Positions 1 through 7,409 of a DNA stretch of 36,361 nucleotides are shown piece after piece. The DNA comes from DATAYF01 sp036272735. GTDB lineage: Bacteria > Chloroflexota > Ktedonobacteria > Ktedonobacterales > Ktedonobacteraceae. The translations under genes were made by a program, and so were the position numbers. Within the stretch, counting starts at the first letter, position 1. Each line of letters starts with the position of its first letter. The stretch is from the NCBI GenBank assembly GCA_036272735.1, contig DATAYF010000249.1:1-36361 (forward strand), read 5' to 3'. The notes below the pieces were generated by a model, which was given only the letters and a program-made list of their open reading frames with translations, had not been told where the DNA came from and made no database searches.

Positions 1-82
1 ACTAGAAGTCAGAAATCTGAGCACAAAAATCGGGAGAGCATAACAAAATAAGCTCATCAATCACCAAAAGTGAGACGGGCCC

Positions 83-214
83 ATGTTTGACCCAAAGTAC
101 CAACTGGCTATATGTAGTAGGTGCCCTCAAGCATTCTGGCAACACCTCTCTCAGGAAATAGATCTTATTGCTGAGCACTATTTCTGCGGGAGAACCATTT
201 TACCGGGTACTTGA
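83..214 (+). CDS. possible small Cys-containing protein (43 aa)
   Basis: A 43-codon ATG frame that ends at a TGA. The product has a CSRC motif near residue 12, an aromatic FW pair after it and a later HYFCG motif, so three Cys and several His could form a metal-binding knuckle. Upstream is only a weak purine stretch and no clear promoter. It may be a real small protein or a chance frame in the first 458 bases, which otherwise hold no gene. I recognise no family. Confidence 0.25.
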   Translation: MFDPKYQLAICSRCPQAFWQHLSQEIDLIAEHYFCGRTILPGT

Positions 215-328
215 CATCTTGAGCAGCACAGCGATTGACCCGCTGAAAAGGGCCAGAGAGGCGGATTGTTGCACACCGGTTTTGTAAATTCGCTGGTTTT
301 CGGGAATATACTCCTCATCCTTTTCACT

Positions 329-334
329 TATAAT
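329..334 (+). promoter_or_regulatory. candidate -10 box upstream of the F420-type reductase
   Basis: A TATAAT hexamer sits about 125 bp before the reductase start. The sequence 17 bp upstream is AT-rich but not a good -35 match. If used, the leader would be about 118 nt. Confidence 0.3.
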
Positions 335-458
335 TAGTAAGATGCTAACCTATCGAAAATAGGGACAAAAATCGCCGGGCTGGCTGGCGATGAGAGGGTG
401 ATGAGCATCGTGTAAACTATTTTTGTTGATGCGATTGGCATGAACAAAGGGAGGAAAG

Positions 459-863
459 ATGAACGATTTTGAGGCTTGGAATCGCCAAGTTATAGAGGAA
501 TTTCGTGCGAACGAAGGCAAGGCAAACGGGAGCAATTCCTTGCTCTTGTTGACAACTATGGGGGCCAGAAGCGGCAAGCAGCGTGTCAACCCGCTGGCAT
601 ACACAACTGATGGTGAGCGCCTGGTCATCATCGCCTCCAAAGGCGGCACGCCAACCAATCCTGATTGGTATCACAATATTGTCGCTCATCCCGATGTGAC
701 CGTTGAGGTCGGAACCGAAACCTTTGAGGCCAGAGCCACCGTTGTAGAAGGCGCGGAACGGGATGAGCTCTACGCCAAACAGGCAGCGATTATGCCCAAT
801 TTCGCCGAGTATCAGGCGAAGACCACACGCAAAATCCCGGTTATCGTACTGACACGTAAGTAG
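459..863 (+). CDS. F420H2-dependent nitroreductase-family protein (DUF385/Ddn-like)
   Basis: A 134-residue protein of the deazaflavin-dependent nitroreductase family, split-barrel proteins that bind reduced F420 (some bind FMN or lipid) and reduce quinones or nitro compounds. The whole length matches the compact form: a helix with FEAWNRQVIEEFRAN, a strand with LLLLTTMGARSGKQRVNPL (the cofactor-phosphate region in this family), then ASKGGTPTNPDWYHNI followed by HPDVTVEVG, the most recognisable signature. ATG 459 follows a strong GGGAGGAAAG ribosome site. It appears monocistronic, with a hairpin behind it. No signal peptide or membrane span, so it is cytoplasmic. The substrate cannot be told from sequence. 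Family assignment is firm; F420 rather than FMN is inferred. Confidence 0.88.
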   Translation: MNDFEAWNRQVIEEFRANEGKANGSNSLLLLTTMGARSGKQRVNPLAYTTDGERLVIIASKGGTPTNPDWYHNIVAHPDVTVEVGTETFEARATVVEGAERDELYAKQAAIMPNFAEYQAKTTRKIPVIVLTRK

Positions 864-891
864 GAAATAAAAAAGGAAGAGAAGATAAAAG

Positions 892-925
892 CCCTCTCAC
901 ACGACACTTCCAGAAGGTGAGAGGG
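892..925 (+). terminator. hairpin after the F420-type reductase, probable terminator
   Basis: A perfect 9-bp stem, CCCTCTCAC with GTGAGAGGG, and a 16-nt loop, starting 28 bp after the stop codon. The trailing sequence is only moderately T-rich, so termination is inferred from position and stem. Confidence 0.5.
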
Positions 926-1001
926 CCGGTTATTTCGGTTGTGTTGCAAAAAAGGAAGCCAATCTGGTAGAGCGAAGGAAAAAGCGAAAGAGACATATTG
1001 T

Positions 1002-1122
1002 TGTAAATCCCAAGATGAAACTGGTCCTTTTACAATAATGATCCTGGTGAGCGAGCTATCCCTAATGGCTTGTTCACCAGGATCATTGTGGAATTTTCGC
1101 TATGGTAATGTTGGGATTTACA
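1002..1122. repeat. nested palindromic element (MITE-like) at the broken end of the IS remnant
   Basis: Two nested perfect inverted repeats: outer 12-bp arms at 1002-1013 and 1111-1122, inner 14-bp arms at 1037-1050 and 1074-1087. The element abuts the point where transposase similarity is lost. It may be a small non-autonomous insertion or an inverted rearrangement of an element end. Confidence 0.6.
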
Positions 1123-1179
1123 GTCAGCGCAGAGTGCATCTCGTGCAAAACCATCACCAGTCCCCACAAAAAAACAGGC

Positions 1180-1399
1180 GAGATCGGTTCGCATCTGGTG
1201 CAAACGTTTTTGCCCTTCAGAAAGCAGGGCATTATAGAACTGGCGGCCTGCGCGCCATTTGGGCGTGCAGGCGGCTGGCCTGTCCTGCCCCGACCTCAAA
1301 GGGCAGTTCCAACAGGAACGTGGGCGTCCTCCTGCTCCGCCTGGTCGGCGTCTCGGACGTGGGCGTGGCTCGTTGCTTCCTGGTCCGCGTGGGTGCCAT
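1180..1399 (-). pseudogene. IS200/IS605-type OrfB/TnpB-like transposase, N-terminal fragment, frameshifted
   Basis: Read from ATG 1399 on the minus strand, the frame gives a basic leader, then TFLLELPFEVGAGQASRLHA, and stops at 1232. The next segment in another frame gives RQFYNALLSEGQKRLHQMR. Together these resemble the N-terminus of OrfB/TnpB-like proteins, where an N-terminal strand is followed by a helix with YNALL. The frame changes near 1250-1265. Beyond about 1180 family similarity ends, and the catalytic RuvC-like and zinc-ribbon parts are absent, so it cannot make a nuclease. The promoter and SD-like AAAGG upstream are intact, suggesting recent decay. The family call is by pattern memory. 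Confidence 0.55.
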
Positions 1400-1434
1400 G
1401 CATCTGCCTTTCCGTATGTAGAATATTTGTTCTA

Positions 1435-1463
1435 ATATTAGCAGACGCAGGAACCCTTGTCAA
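1435..1463 (-). promoter_or_regulatory. promoter of the decayed transposase gene
   Basis: On the minus strand, TTGACA (1463-1458), a 17-bp spacer and TAATAT (1440-1435). It is near consensus and about 35 bp before the pseudogene start. Confidence 0.6.
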
Positions 1464-1622
1464 GTGTTTCACGCTTCCTCAGGCATGAAAGCCCCTCCTC
1501 CTCTGCCCCCAGAAGGAACGGGCAATACATCCCCGGCATGAATGCTCGGGGCTTTCTTGCCCGTCTATTGTAATGGGCGCTCCTCCGAATGGACACTACT
1601 CAGATCAAACAGCTCTAGGTTT

Positions 1623-1985
1623 TTACTTTTTTCTCTTTGTTGCTGCATCAATCATTTTATGCAACTGATGTGCTGCATGTTCAATGTCTACATATTTGTA
1701 TTGTCCAGCTCTGCTTTCTGCAGAAATCACTCCACCGCGGTGAACCTTTTCAAAATCGCCGTAAGGAAATTTATACCTCCCTTTGGTATTTTTATGATGT
1801 TCTGTATCGATTCCTAAGAACCATTTCCCATACTCATCAAAGCCATGCTCTTTCAGATACTCGTTCTCAGCCTGCTCTGATGGTTGATGCTCACTCCACA
1901 TATCTCTGTCATCGAAGACAAATTTCCCCTGCTCTATCAGTTGTTTTGCATGTTCAAATGCCTGGGTATTCAGTTCGACTGTCAT
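1623..1985 (-). CDS. conserved hypothetical protein (120 aa)
   Basis: A soluble, charged 120-residue protein. Central motifs EHGFDEYGKWFLGID and RYKFPYGDFEKVHRGGV, then SAESRAGQYKYVDIEHAA, resemble a small family I recall from actinobacteria and other soil bacteria. No function is known to me. ATG 1985 follows AAAGGAGAT at ideal spacing, so the start is firm. It stands alone on the minus strand, divergent from the response regulator across a 398-bp gap. No signal peptide, metal motif or catalytic residues are evident. Confidence 0.8.
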   Translation of the reverse strand: MTVELNTQAFEHAKQLIEQGKFVFDDRDMWSEHQPSEQAENEYLKEHGFDEYGKWFLGIDTEHHKNTKGRYKFPYGDFEKVHRGGVISAESRAGQYKYVDIEHAAHQLHKMIDAATKRKK

Positions 1986-2383
1986 GAGTCACATCTCCTT
2001 TAGGTCTAGCTGGCATCGCCAATATGCCTACAAGGTGAATCCTCTTTTTTTATCAGAGCCCTCTATCTTACAGGGGTTGTTCAAGCGATCTATGCAACCA
2101 TGTTGCGAGGCAGAGAGCAAAGATGCCTTGGATAATCAAGGGTTACCCACTCGCAGGAAGTATATAGAAAAACCATCTCTTTCTGCAAAGTCATCAAAAG
2201 CTACATGAGTCAATAACGTTGAGCAATTTTCCCTTAATATATTAATTCATCCTTAGAACGGAGCGTATTTGAACATATAGCGCCACTTTGTGAAACTCCA
2301 TGCTTGAGTTTGCCGTGAACAAAGAAATACACAAGCTTCGGTAGCTACCTACTTACTACCGAAATCAGGAGAGGAGGGCGATA
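1986..2383. other. 398-bp divergent intergenic region
   Basis: It must hold promoters for the small protein (minus) and the response regulator (plus), but I found no convincing -35/-10 pair. At 2337-2363 an 8-bp inverted repeat (TTCGGTAG and CTACCGAA, 11-nt loop) ends four bases before the SD of the response regulator. It could form a hairpin that affects ribosome access. A frame at 1984-2208 has no ribosome site and no family features and is not called. Confidence 0.4.
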
Positions 2384-2839
2384 TTGCTCAAGGATACTCC
2401 ACCATCACAAGCGCATATCGCTCCAGAGAAGATCGTCTTGATCGTTGATGATGAAGAGGATATCGGTGTAGCGCTCAGTGAGCTTTTGACGGACGAGGGC
2501 GGATTTCGCTGTGTCGTAGCGACGAACAGTCGGCAAGCATTGGACATAATAAATACGATGATGCCTGATCTGATGTTGCTCGACTACCAGTTGCCCGGCA
2601 TGAATGGTCTCGAACTCATTGATCGCGTGCGTTATCAGCGCGAATTAGCACATGTCCCCGCTGTGCTAATGAGTGCGAATCTCCCTCCGGCCCCCGAACT
2701 GTACAGTCGCCACATGCTCGGTCTGGCAAAGCCATTCGATATCGATGACGTGGTCACGACCGTACAATGCACGCTGGCAACCGCTCATCCCGCCACAACA
2801 ACACATGAGAACGTCGAGCAGAGCACACCATCAGCTTAG
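2384..2839 (+). CDS. single-domain response regulator (receiver only)
   Basis: A 151-residue CheY-type receiver with no output domain. Residues D22, D23 and E24 form the acidic pocket, D67 in LMLLDYQLPGMNG is the phosphoacceptor, S97 is the switch hydroxyl and K116 in AKPF the conserved lysine, so phosphotransfer chemistry is complete. The last 25 residues are a polar Thr/His/Glu tail. The start is TTG 2384, behind GGAGAGGAGGG; no ATG lies upstream in frame. Its stop overlaps the stop of the convergent helicase gene by 4 nt. No histidine kinase is encoded here, so the partner is elsewhere. Confidence 0.88.
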   Translation: MLKDTPPSQAHIAPEKIVLIVDDEEDIGVALSELLTDEGGFRCVVATNSRQALDIINTMMPDLMLLDYQLPGMNGLELIDRVRYQRELAHVPAVLMSANLPPAPELYSRHMLGLAKPFDIDDVVTTVQCTLATAHPATTTHENVEQSTPSA

Positions 2840-5800
2840 CCTTTGCTATGAGGCAGGCTGGTGGTAGGATCTGCCTGCTCACTCGGCTGCGCGAAGAACC
2901 GTTCGACATCGCGCACATTGGTCGTTTGCCGGGCCGGTGGCAGGGCGCTGAGCACCATTTTTCCATAGCCTTTGGTGTGTAAACGCGTATCGAGTATCGC
3001 CATCACACCCCTATCTTCGTGCGAACGCAACAGCCGCCCCAAACCCTGCTTGAGTCGCAATACGGCCTGTGGCAGTACATAGGTGCCGAACCAGTTTTCT
3101 CCGGCAGCCTTCATCTTAGCGACCCGCGCCTCATGCACCGGATCATCGGGTGGGTCAAACGGCAGCTTATCGATGACGACGAGCGAGAGCGCATCCCCAG
3201 CAATATCCACGCCCTCCCAAAAACTTTTCAGCCCGAACAGCACCGCACCCTCTTCCTGGCGGAAGCGCCTGGTCAGCTCAAGCCGTGTCATATCACCCTG
3301 TTTGAGTAAGGGATATTCAAGGTGTGGCGACATCAGTTCGTAGGCGCGTTCCAGCATGCGTCTACTGGAGAAGAGCAGGAAAGCGCGACCACGCGAAAGC
3401 TTGACCAGGCGATACATTTCACGCGCGATGGATTTCATATATTCATCCGAACCGCTGCCAAAGGCTGGTTGCGGCAGGTGGCGTGGCAGGTAGAGCAAAG
3501 CATTGCTTTCATAGTCGAAGGCGAGTGGCAGCACGCGCTCCAACACCTGCGGACGTTCCTCAGGTGTCAGTCCAATGCGCTGGCGGAAGTAGCTGAAATT
3601 GGGTCCTTTATTTGCCGCATTGGTCGAATTTGGTCCCACAGTCGCCAGCGTGGCCGATGTACAGATCACGTTGCATTGATCAAACAATTTTTCGCGCAAC
3701 CAGCTAGCCACATCTAGCGGGGCGGCCGAGGCATGAATTTGCGTGCCGTTGCGCTGGCCCGCGCTTTCCACGCGCTCAAGGTAGTAGACATACTTATCAG
3801 ATTGGGCAACCGAGAAGACCAGTTTGATATTTTCGGCGAGGTTTTGCCCGCGCTTCAACAATTTATCGTACAATTGCGTCTCTTTATCGGGCATGTCCTT
3901 TGGTCGTTGGCGACGTAGCGAGTCGGTGAGATCGCTGATGACGTTTGCCAGGTGCAGCCCTTGCTCTACCGGCTGCTCTAAATTTGCCCGCCCCTTGTAG
4001 CCAAAGTTCGTGCTCATGTCCAGGTAGGCCCATAGCTGTTGGGCAACGTTGATAGCCTCGTCTTGCAGTTTCAGCGAACTGTGATCCTTGAGTGTGCGCT
4101 GCGCCAGCAAGGTCTGGATCTGCCCTGGTACGATGGTAACGGTAAATGAGCGCGTGGCCTCTTCTTCCAGGTGGTGCGCTTCGTCGAGGATAATCACGTC
4201 GCGCTCTGGTAACAGGTGACCACCCATAGCGGCGTCGAGTAATAACAAGGTATGATTGACAACGATCACCTGCGCCATCTCGGCTCGCTCGCGCATCTCG
4301 CGCACAAAACACTCTTCGTAGAAACTACATTTGCTCCACGCGCACTGGTCGCTATCGGTCGCAACGCGCCCGCGTATGTCGGCCGGTAGCTGGAAATCCA
4401 GCGTTTCAAAGTCGCCCGTAAAGGTCGATTCCTCGTCGGCGACGACGGAGAGCAAACGCTGGAACTGGCGATTTTTGGTGAAAGATTGCATGCCTGTACG
4501 TTCCGCTTCCAGCCGATCCCGGCACACATAATTATTGACGCCTTTGACCAGCGCTGCCTCGAAACGTTTGATATGCTGCTGCACAAAAGGGATGTCTTTA
4601 TAAAAAAGCTGCTCTTGTAGCGCTTTATTGGCAGTACTGATGATAGCGACGCGGCCAGAACGCACCACAGGTACGAGGTAGGCCAGCGATTTACCGGTGC
4701 CGGTTCCCGCCTCGATGATGGCCGGTAAATCATCCGAGAGCGCACGAGAAACGGTGGTCGCCATTTCTACCTGGATGGGGCGTTCCTCGTAACCGGGCAA
4801 GCTGTGGGAAAGGCTACCACCCTGGCGGAGATCGTCGGTGATGACCTTGCGCAACCGGTTGGCGTCGGGGGTAGGCAAGACGTGTGTGGGTGATGATGCT
4901 GGGCCGCGTGTGGGCTTGTCGTCGGTATCCAGCACTTCGCCACTGGTGTCTGGTACAGCTAATGTCGCCTGTCTATGTTCCTGGGCCGCCTGTTGCCTGG
5001 CGGTTTCGCTGGCGACCTCCTCTGGTGTGGCCTGTACTTTTTCGGGCGCGGTATTGCTATACACGAGTCGGCGGGTGACGGTCAGCGCCTCGTCGGTGTG
5101 CTCCGTGCTGGTTTCCGCGTGATTGGTTGATGTCTCAGCCTCAATGGGTGGCGGCGTCGTCGGCAAAACCAGGTGTGGGGGACGCGTTGGGGTTGCATGA
5201 ATCGTGTGTGGCGTTTCGGGCATCGGAATGCCCATAAGCGCGCTAAGATAGTGGTCGGAAAAGTCCTGAATATGTGGATAGCGGTCTTCTGGCTCGTAGG
5301 CCAGTGCCCGCGCAACGACCTGTTCCAGGGTGGGCGAAATGGCTGGATTGATCTCGTGCAGAGCGGGTAAGGGCGTTTTCTGTTGCTCAAGGAGCGCTTC
5401 GCGTGTGCTTGCGTCGTATGGACGTCTGCCACAGAGCCACTCGTAAACGAGGACGCCGAGTGCGTATTGATCGCTTGCCTGCGTTACCTGCCCGCATAGC
5501 TGCTCAGGAGCCATGTAGGGAAGCGCTCCCGTGCTGTCGTCAAGTTCAGGGATGAGGAGGGCAAATGCGCTGATTTGCAGCGCTGCGAACTTCCCATAGA
5601 GTAGCACGTCGGGATGTAGATTGCCGTGTAAGACGTTATTCACATGCGCGTATTGCAGCGCTCCGGCAATGGTCGACAACAGCAGTCGCACCTGGTCGGA
5701 AGGCAGACAGGTTCCCGCAGGTATGCGCTGACGCACCGTTTCTCCTCTGGCATCCTCTAACACGAGGTACGCGTAGTCGCCATCCAGGTTGGCATCGAGC

Positions 5801-6015
5801 ACATTGACAATATCGCGATTTTTCAATTTTTTCAGCTTGGTGGCTCGTAGCAAAAAAGCTTCCTGGGCCTCAGTGTTGGTCAAAGATGAGTGGAAACGTT
5901 GAACAATGCACGTCTTTCTGCCTTGCTTGCTCTGGTAAAAGGTGCTTGTAGAACTGGTGTACAGCAGGCCCGTGGTGATATAGGGACCAACTCGTTGTAG
6001 CTCTACCTCTGCCAT
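2836..6015 (-). CDS. pseudokinase fused to DinG/XPD-type iron-sulfur helicase
   Basis: A 1059-residue protein. Residues ~1-270 have a protein-kinase fold (YMAPEQL, then SDQYALGVLVYEWLCGRRPY), but the catalytic loop reads HGNLHP (Asn132 for the Asp), the ATP lysine is missing and there is no DFG, so it should be inactive. Residues ~280-410 are a Pro/Thr/Glu-rich linker. The rest is a superfamily-2 DinG-type helicase: Walker A EAGTGTGKS with K442, four cysteines C498, C558, C563 and C569 for a 4Fe-4S cluster, DEAH at 611-614, SFWEGVD and QGLGRLLRS. Such enzymes unwind 5'-to-3' forked DNA, R-loops or G4. The start is ATG 6015 with AAAGAGG upstream; a longer frame to 6132 has no ribosome site. 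It overlaps the response regulator stop. Role of the fused domain unknown. Confidence 0.9.
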   Translation of the reverse strand: MAEVELQRVGPYITTGLLYTSSTSTFYQSKQGRKTCIVQRFHSSLTNTEAQEAFLLRATKLKKLKNRDIVNVLDANLDGDYAYLVLEDARGETVRQRIPAGTCLPSDQVRLLLSTIAGALQYAHVNNVLHGNLHPDVLLYGKFAALQISAFALLIPELDDSTGALPYMAPEQLCGQVTQASDQYALGVLVYEWLCGRRPYDASTREALLEQQKTPLPALHEINPAISPTLEQVVARALAYEPEDRYPHIQDFSDHYLSALMGIPMPETPHTIHATPTRPPHLVLPTTPPPIEAETSTNHAETSTEHTDEALTVTRRLVYSNTAPEKVQATPEEVASETARQQAAQEHRQATLAVPDTSGEVLDTDDKPTRGPASSPTHVLPTPDANRLRKVITDDLRQGGSLSHSLPGYEERPIQVEMATTVSRALSDDLPAIIEAGTGTGKSLAYLVPVVRSGRVAIISTANKALQEQLFYKDIPFVQQHIKRFEAALVKGVNNYVCRDRLEAERTGMQSFTKNRQFQRLLSVVADEESTFTGDFETLDFQLPADIRGRVATDSDQCAWSKCSFYEECFVREMRERAEMAQVIVVNHTLLLLDAAMGGHLLPERDVIILDEAHHLEEEATRSFTVTIVPGQIQTLLAQRTLKDHSSLKLQDEAINVAQQLWAYLDMSTNFGYKGRANLEQPVEQGLHLANVISDLTDSLRRQRPKDMPDKETQLYDKLLKRGQNLAENIKLVFSVAQSDKYVYYLERVESAGQRNGTQIHASAAPLDVASWLREKLFDQCNVICTSATLATVGPNSTNAANKGPNFSYFRQRIGLTPEERPQVLERVLPLAFDYESNALLYLPRHLPQPAFGSGSDEYMKSIAREMYRLVKLSRGRAFLLFSSRRMLERAYELMSPHLEYPLLKQGDMTRLELTRRFRQEEGAVLFGLKSFWEGVDIAGDALSLVVIDKLPFDPPDDPVHEARVAKMKAAGENWFGTYVLPQAVLRLKQGLGRLLRSHEDRGVMAILDTRLHTKGYGKMVLSALPPARQTTNVRDVERFFAQPSEQADPTTSLPHSKG

Positions 6016-6063
6016 GTCTGCCTCTTTCCCCAAATAATAGTCGAAATCTTCTTCCTTTGGTGC

Positions 6064-6092
6064 AGTATAGCACAGGCCGAAGTTCACAACAA
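6064..6092 (-). promoter_or_regulatory. promoter of the pseudokinase-helicase gene
   Basis: On the minus strand, TTGTTG (6092-6087), a 17-bp spacer and TATACT (6069-6064). The predicted start lies near 6057, giving a leader of about 42 nt to ATG 6015. The placement also argues against the longer frame starting at 6132. Confidence 0.5.
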
Positions 6093-6098
6093 ATGCGG

Positions 6099-6168
6099 CA
6101 GGACGCCCTTGTGGCAAGACGACCCCTCGCAAGGGAGATCACTACCACACCCGGCGAAGTCGTCCTGT
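6099..6168. repeat. dispersed repeat, partial copy related to the palindrome at 26848-26925
   Basis: Positions 6142-6162 (CTACCACACCCGGCGAAGTCG, two changes) match 26868-26888 in the big palindrome behind guaA, including the GGCGAAG loop. Flanking GGACG and CGTCC, and CCCTTG and CAAGGG, give a weaker nested fold. Confidence 0.5.
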
Positions 6169-6291
6169 CGCTTTTGCATGCACGTGTTGTATGCTGTACA
6201 GTATAAAAAGCATCATCTCGCGAAATAGTTTACTGCGATGTACCCGCATCTCTTTCTTATAGTAATAGCATGAGAAAGTAGGAATATTTGT

Positions 6292-7190
6292 ATGCGATTG
6301 TTCGGTTGGTTACGCAGGAACACTATGGCAAACCACGATGAAAACAGGCCGCAGGCCGCTCAAGACGACACATTCCAATGGGTGGGAGAACGCCGTCGTA
6401 TGGCGCATGTACCATACGTCTTGCCTAAGGACGAGCAAGAGGTTTCACGTCTGGATTTCCAACCTTATATGCTGCATTATGTCTTGCAAAGCAATTATCT
6501 TGCCCCCATCCAACGTCCGCAGCGCATTCTCGATGTCGGCTGCGGCACTGGACGTTGGGCAACAGAAATGGCTGCAGCTTTTCCCATAGCGAAAGTTGTC
6601 GGCGTTGACATGGTCGATCAAACGGGGCAAATGGACCCCAACCCGACCAGGCGCTTCGCGTTTATGCAGGCCAATGTGCTTGAGGGATTGCCCTTTGCCG
6701 CCAATACATTCGACTTTGTGCATATGCGCCTGCTGCTCTTTGCCATTCCGGCGGAGCGCTGGCCGCAAGTCCTGCGTGAGTTGCTGCGGGTCACGCGCGC
6801 CCTGGCTGCTGGATCGAGTCCGTTGAAACCGGGCCACAGCAGCAGTGTGGACCTGCTATGGAACAAATCGTGGCCTGGATCACCCTGGCTAGCCGTAGTC
6901 GCGGCATCGATCTCTTGCTTGGTCCCAGAATAGGGGAACTATTGCACACGGCCGGGCTATCCATCGCCCATGCGCGCACGTTTACCATGCCCATTGGCTC
7001 ATACGGAGGCCGTTTAGGCGTGATGGCGCACACCGACGTTTTGGGCGTGCTTAGCGGCGTCAAATTGCTTGTGGTCAGCCACGGAATCATCGACGCCGCC
7101 GGGTACGACGCTATGGTGGAACAGGCCCGTACCGAATTGCCTCAACATCAGGGGCACCTTCCCTTCTATAGCGTCTACGGCCAAAAATGA
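6292..7190 (+). pseudogene. class I SAM-dependent methyltransferase, disrupted by one frameshift
   Basis: The first frame (6292 to about 6800) begins MRLFGWLRRN and carries motif I ILDVGCGTGRWATEMA, the acidic motif II VVGVDMVD and a motif-III/IV region FDFVHMRLLLFAIP, ending at LLRVTR. The continuation lies in a second frame and reads CWIESVETGP, then PAMEQIVAWITLASRSRGID and onward to the natural stop at 7190. Joined, they make one protein of about 298 residues, a normal size for this family. The shift falls near 6795-6805 in a GC-rich run. It may be a true pseudogene or a sequencing error. ATG 6292 has a modest AGGA 8 bases upstream. The substrate is unknown. Confidence 0.78.
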
Positions 7191-7253
7191 ATCAGTAAGA
7201 TGCTCGACAAATTACACCTGCTAATGCAATCTTTGCGAAAAGTCTGCAATAGC

Positions 7254-7379
7254 TGTAGGGACCGATTTATCGTGTCCGTCGTACTCTTATTGACCAACCA
7301 ACCCAACGCCTTGTATCGTAGCAGGTGCAACGTTGGGTGGTCATCAGGGCACTATGGACACGATAAATCGGTCCCTACA
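7254..7379. repeat. MITE-like element, family A copy 1 (126 bp)
   Basis: Perfect 24-bp terminal inverted repeats at 7254-7277 and 7356-7379, beginning TGTAGGGACCGATTTATCG, with an inner imperfect inverted repeat (ACCAACCCAACG with CGTTGGGTGGT). A second copy with the same ends and inner CCAACCAAC motif lies at 17543-17702. It carries no ORF and sits between the methyltransferase stop and the convergent helicase stop. Confidence 0.8.
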
Positions 7380-7409
7380 TTAAAAATCGTTAATGAAAAT
7401 TGATCTGTA

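Larger units (their letters stand above)
1180..1570 (-). mobile_element. remnant of an IS200/IS605-family element with its upstream end
   Basis: This contains the transposase fragment, its promoter and, at 1487-1556, a folded end in which GAAAGCCCC pairs with GGGGCTTTC around an inner hairpin CCCCGGCAT-GA-ATGCTCGGGG. Subterminal hairpins of this kind are typical of IS200/IS605 ends. The same GCATGAATGC apex recurs near 24675-24694. No tnpA is present and the outer boundary is not defined. Together with the nested palindrome at 1002-1122 this accounts for most of the gap between 864 and 1622. Confidence 0.55.

Noticed and set aside
939..1488. Two plus-strand frames of 128 and 160 codons over the IS remnant
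   Set aside because: They cross the palindrome and the minus-strand transposase fragment; no SD and no domain pattern.
6015..6132. Longer start for the pseudokinase-helicase at 6132
   Set aside because: The extension covers the predicted promoter at 6064-6092 and has no SD, whereas ATG 6015 has one.
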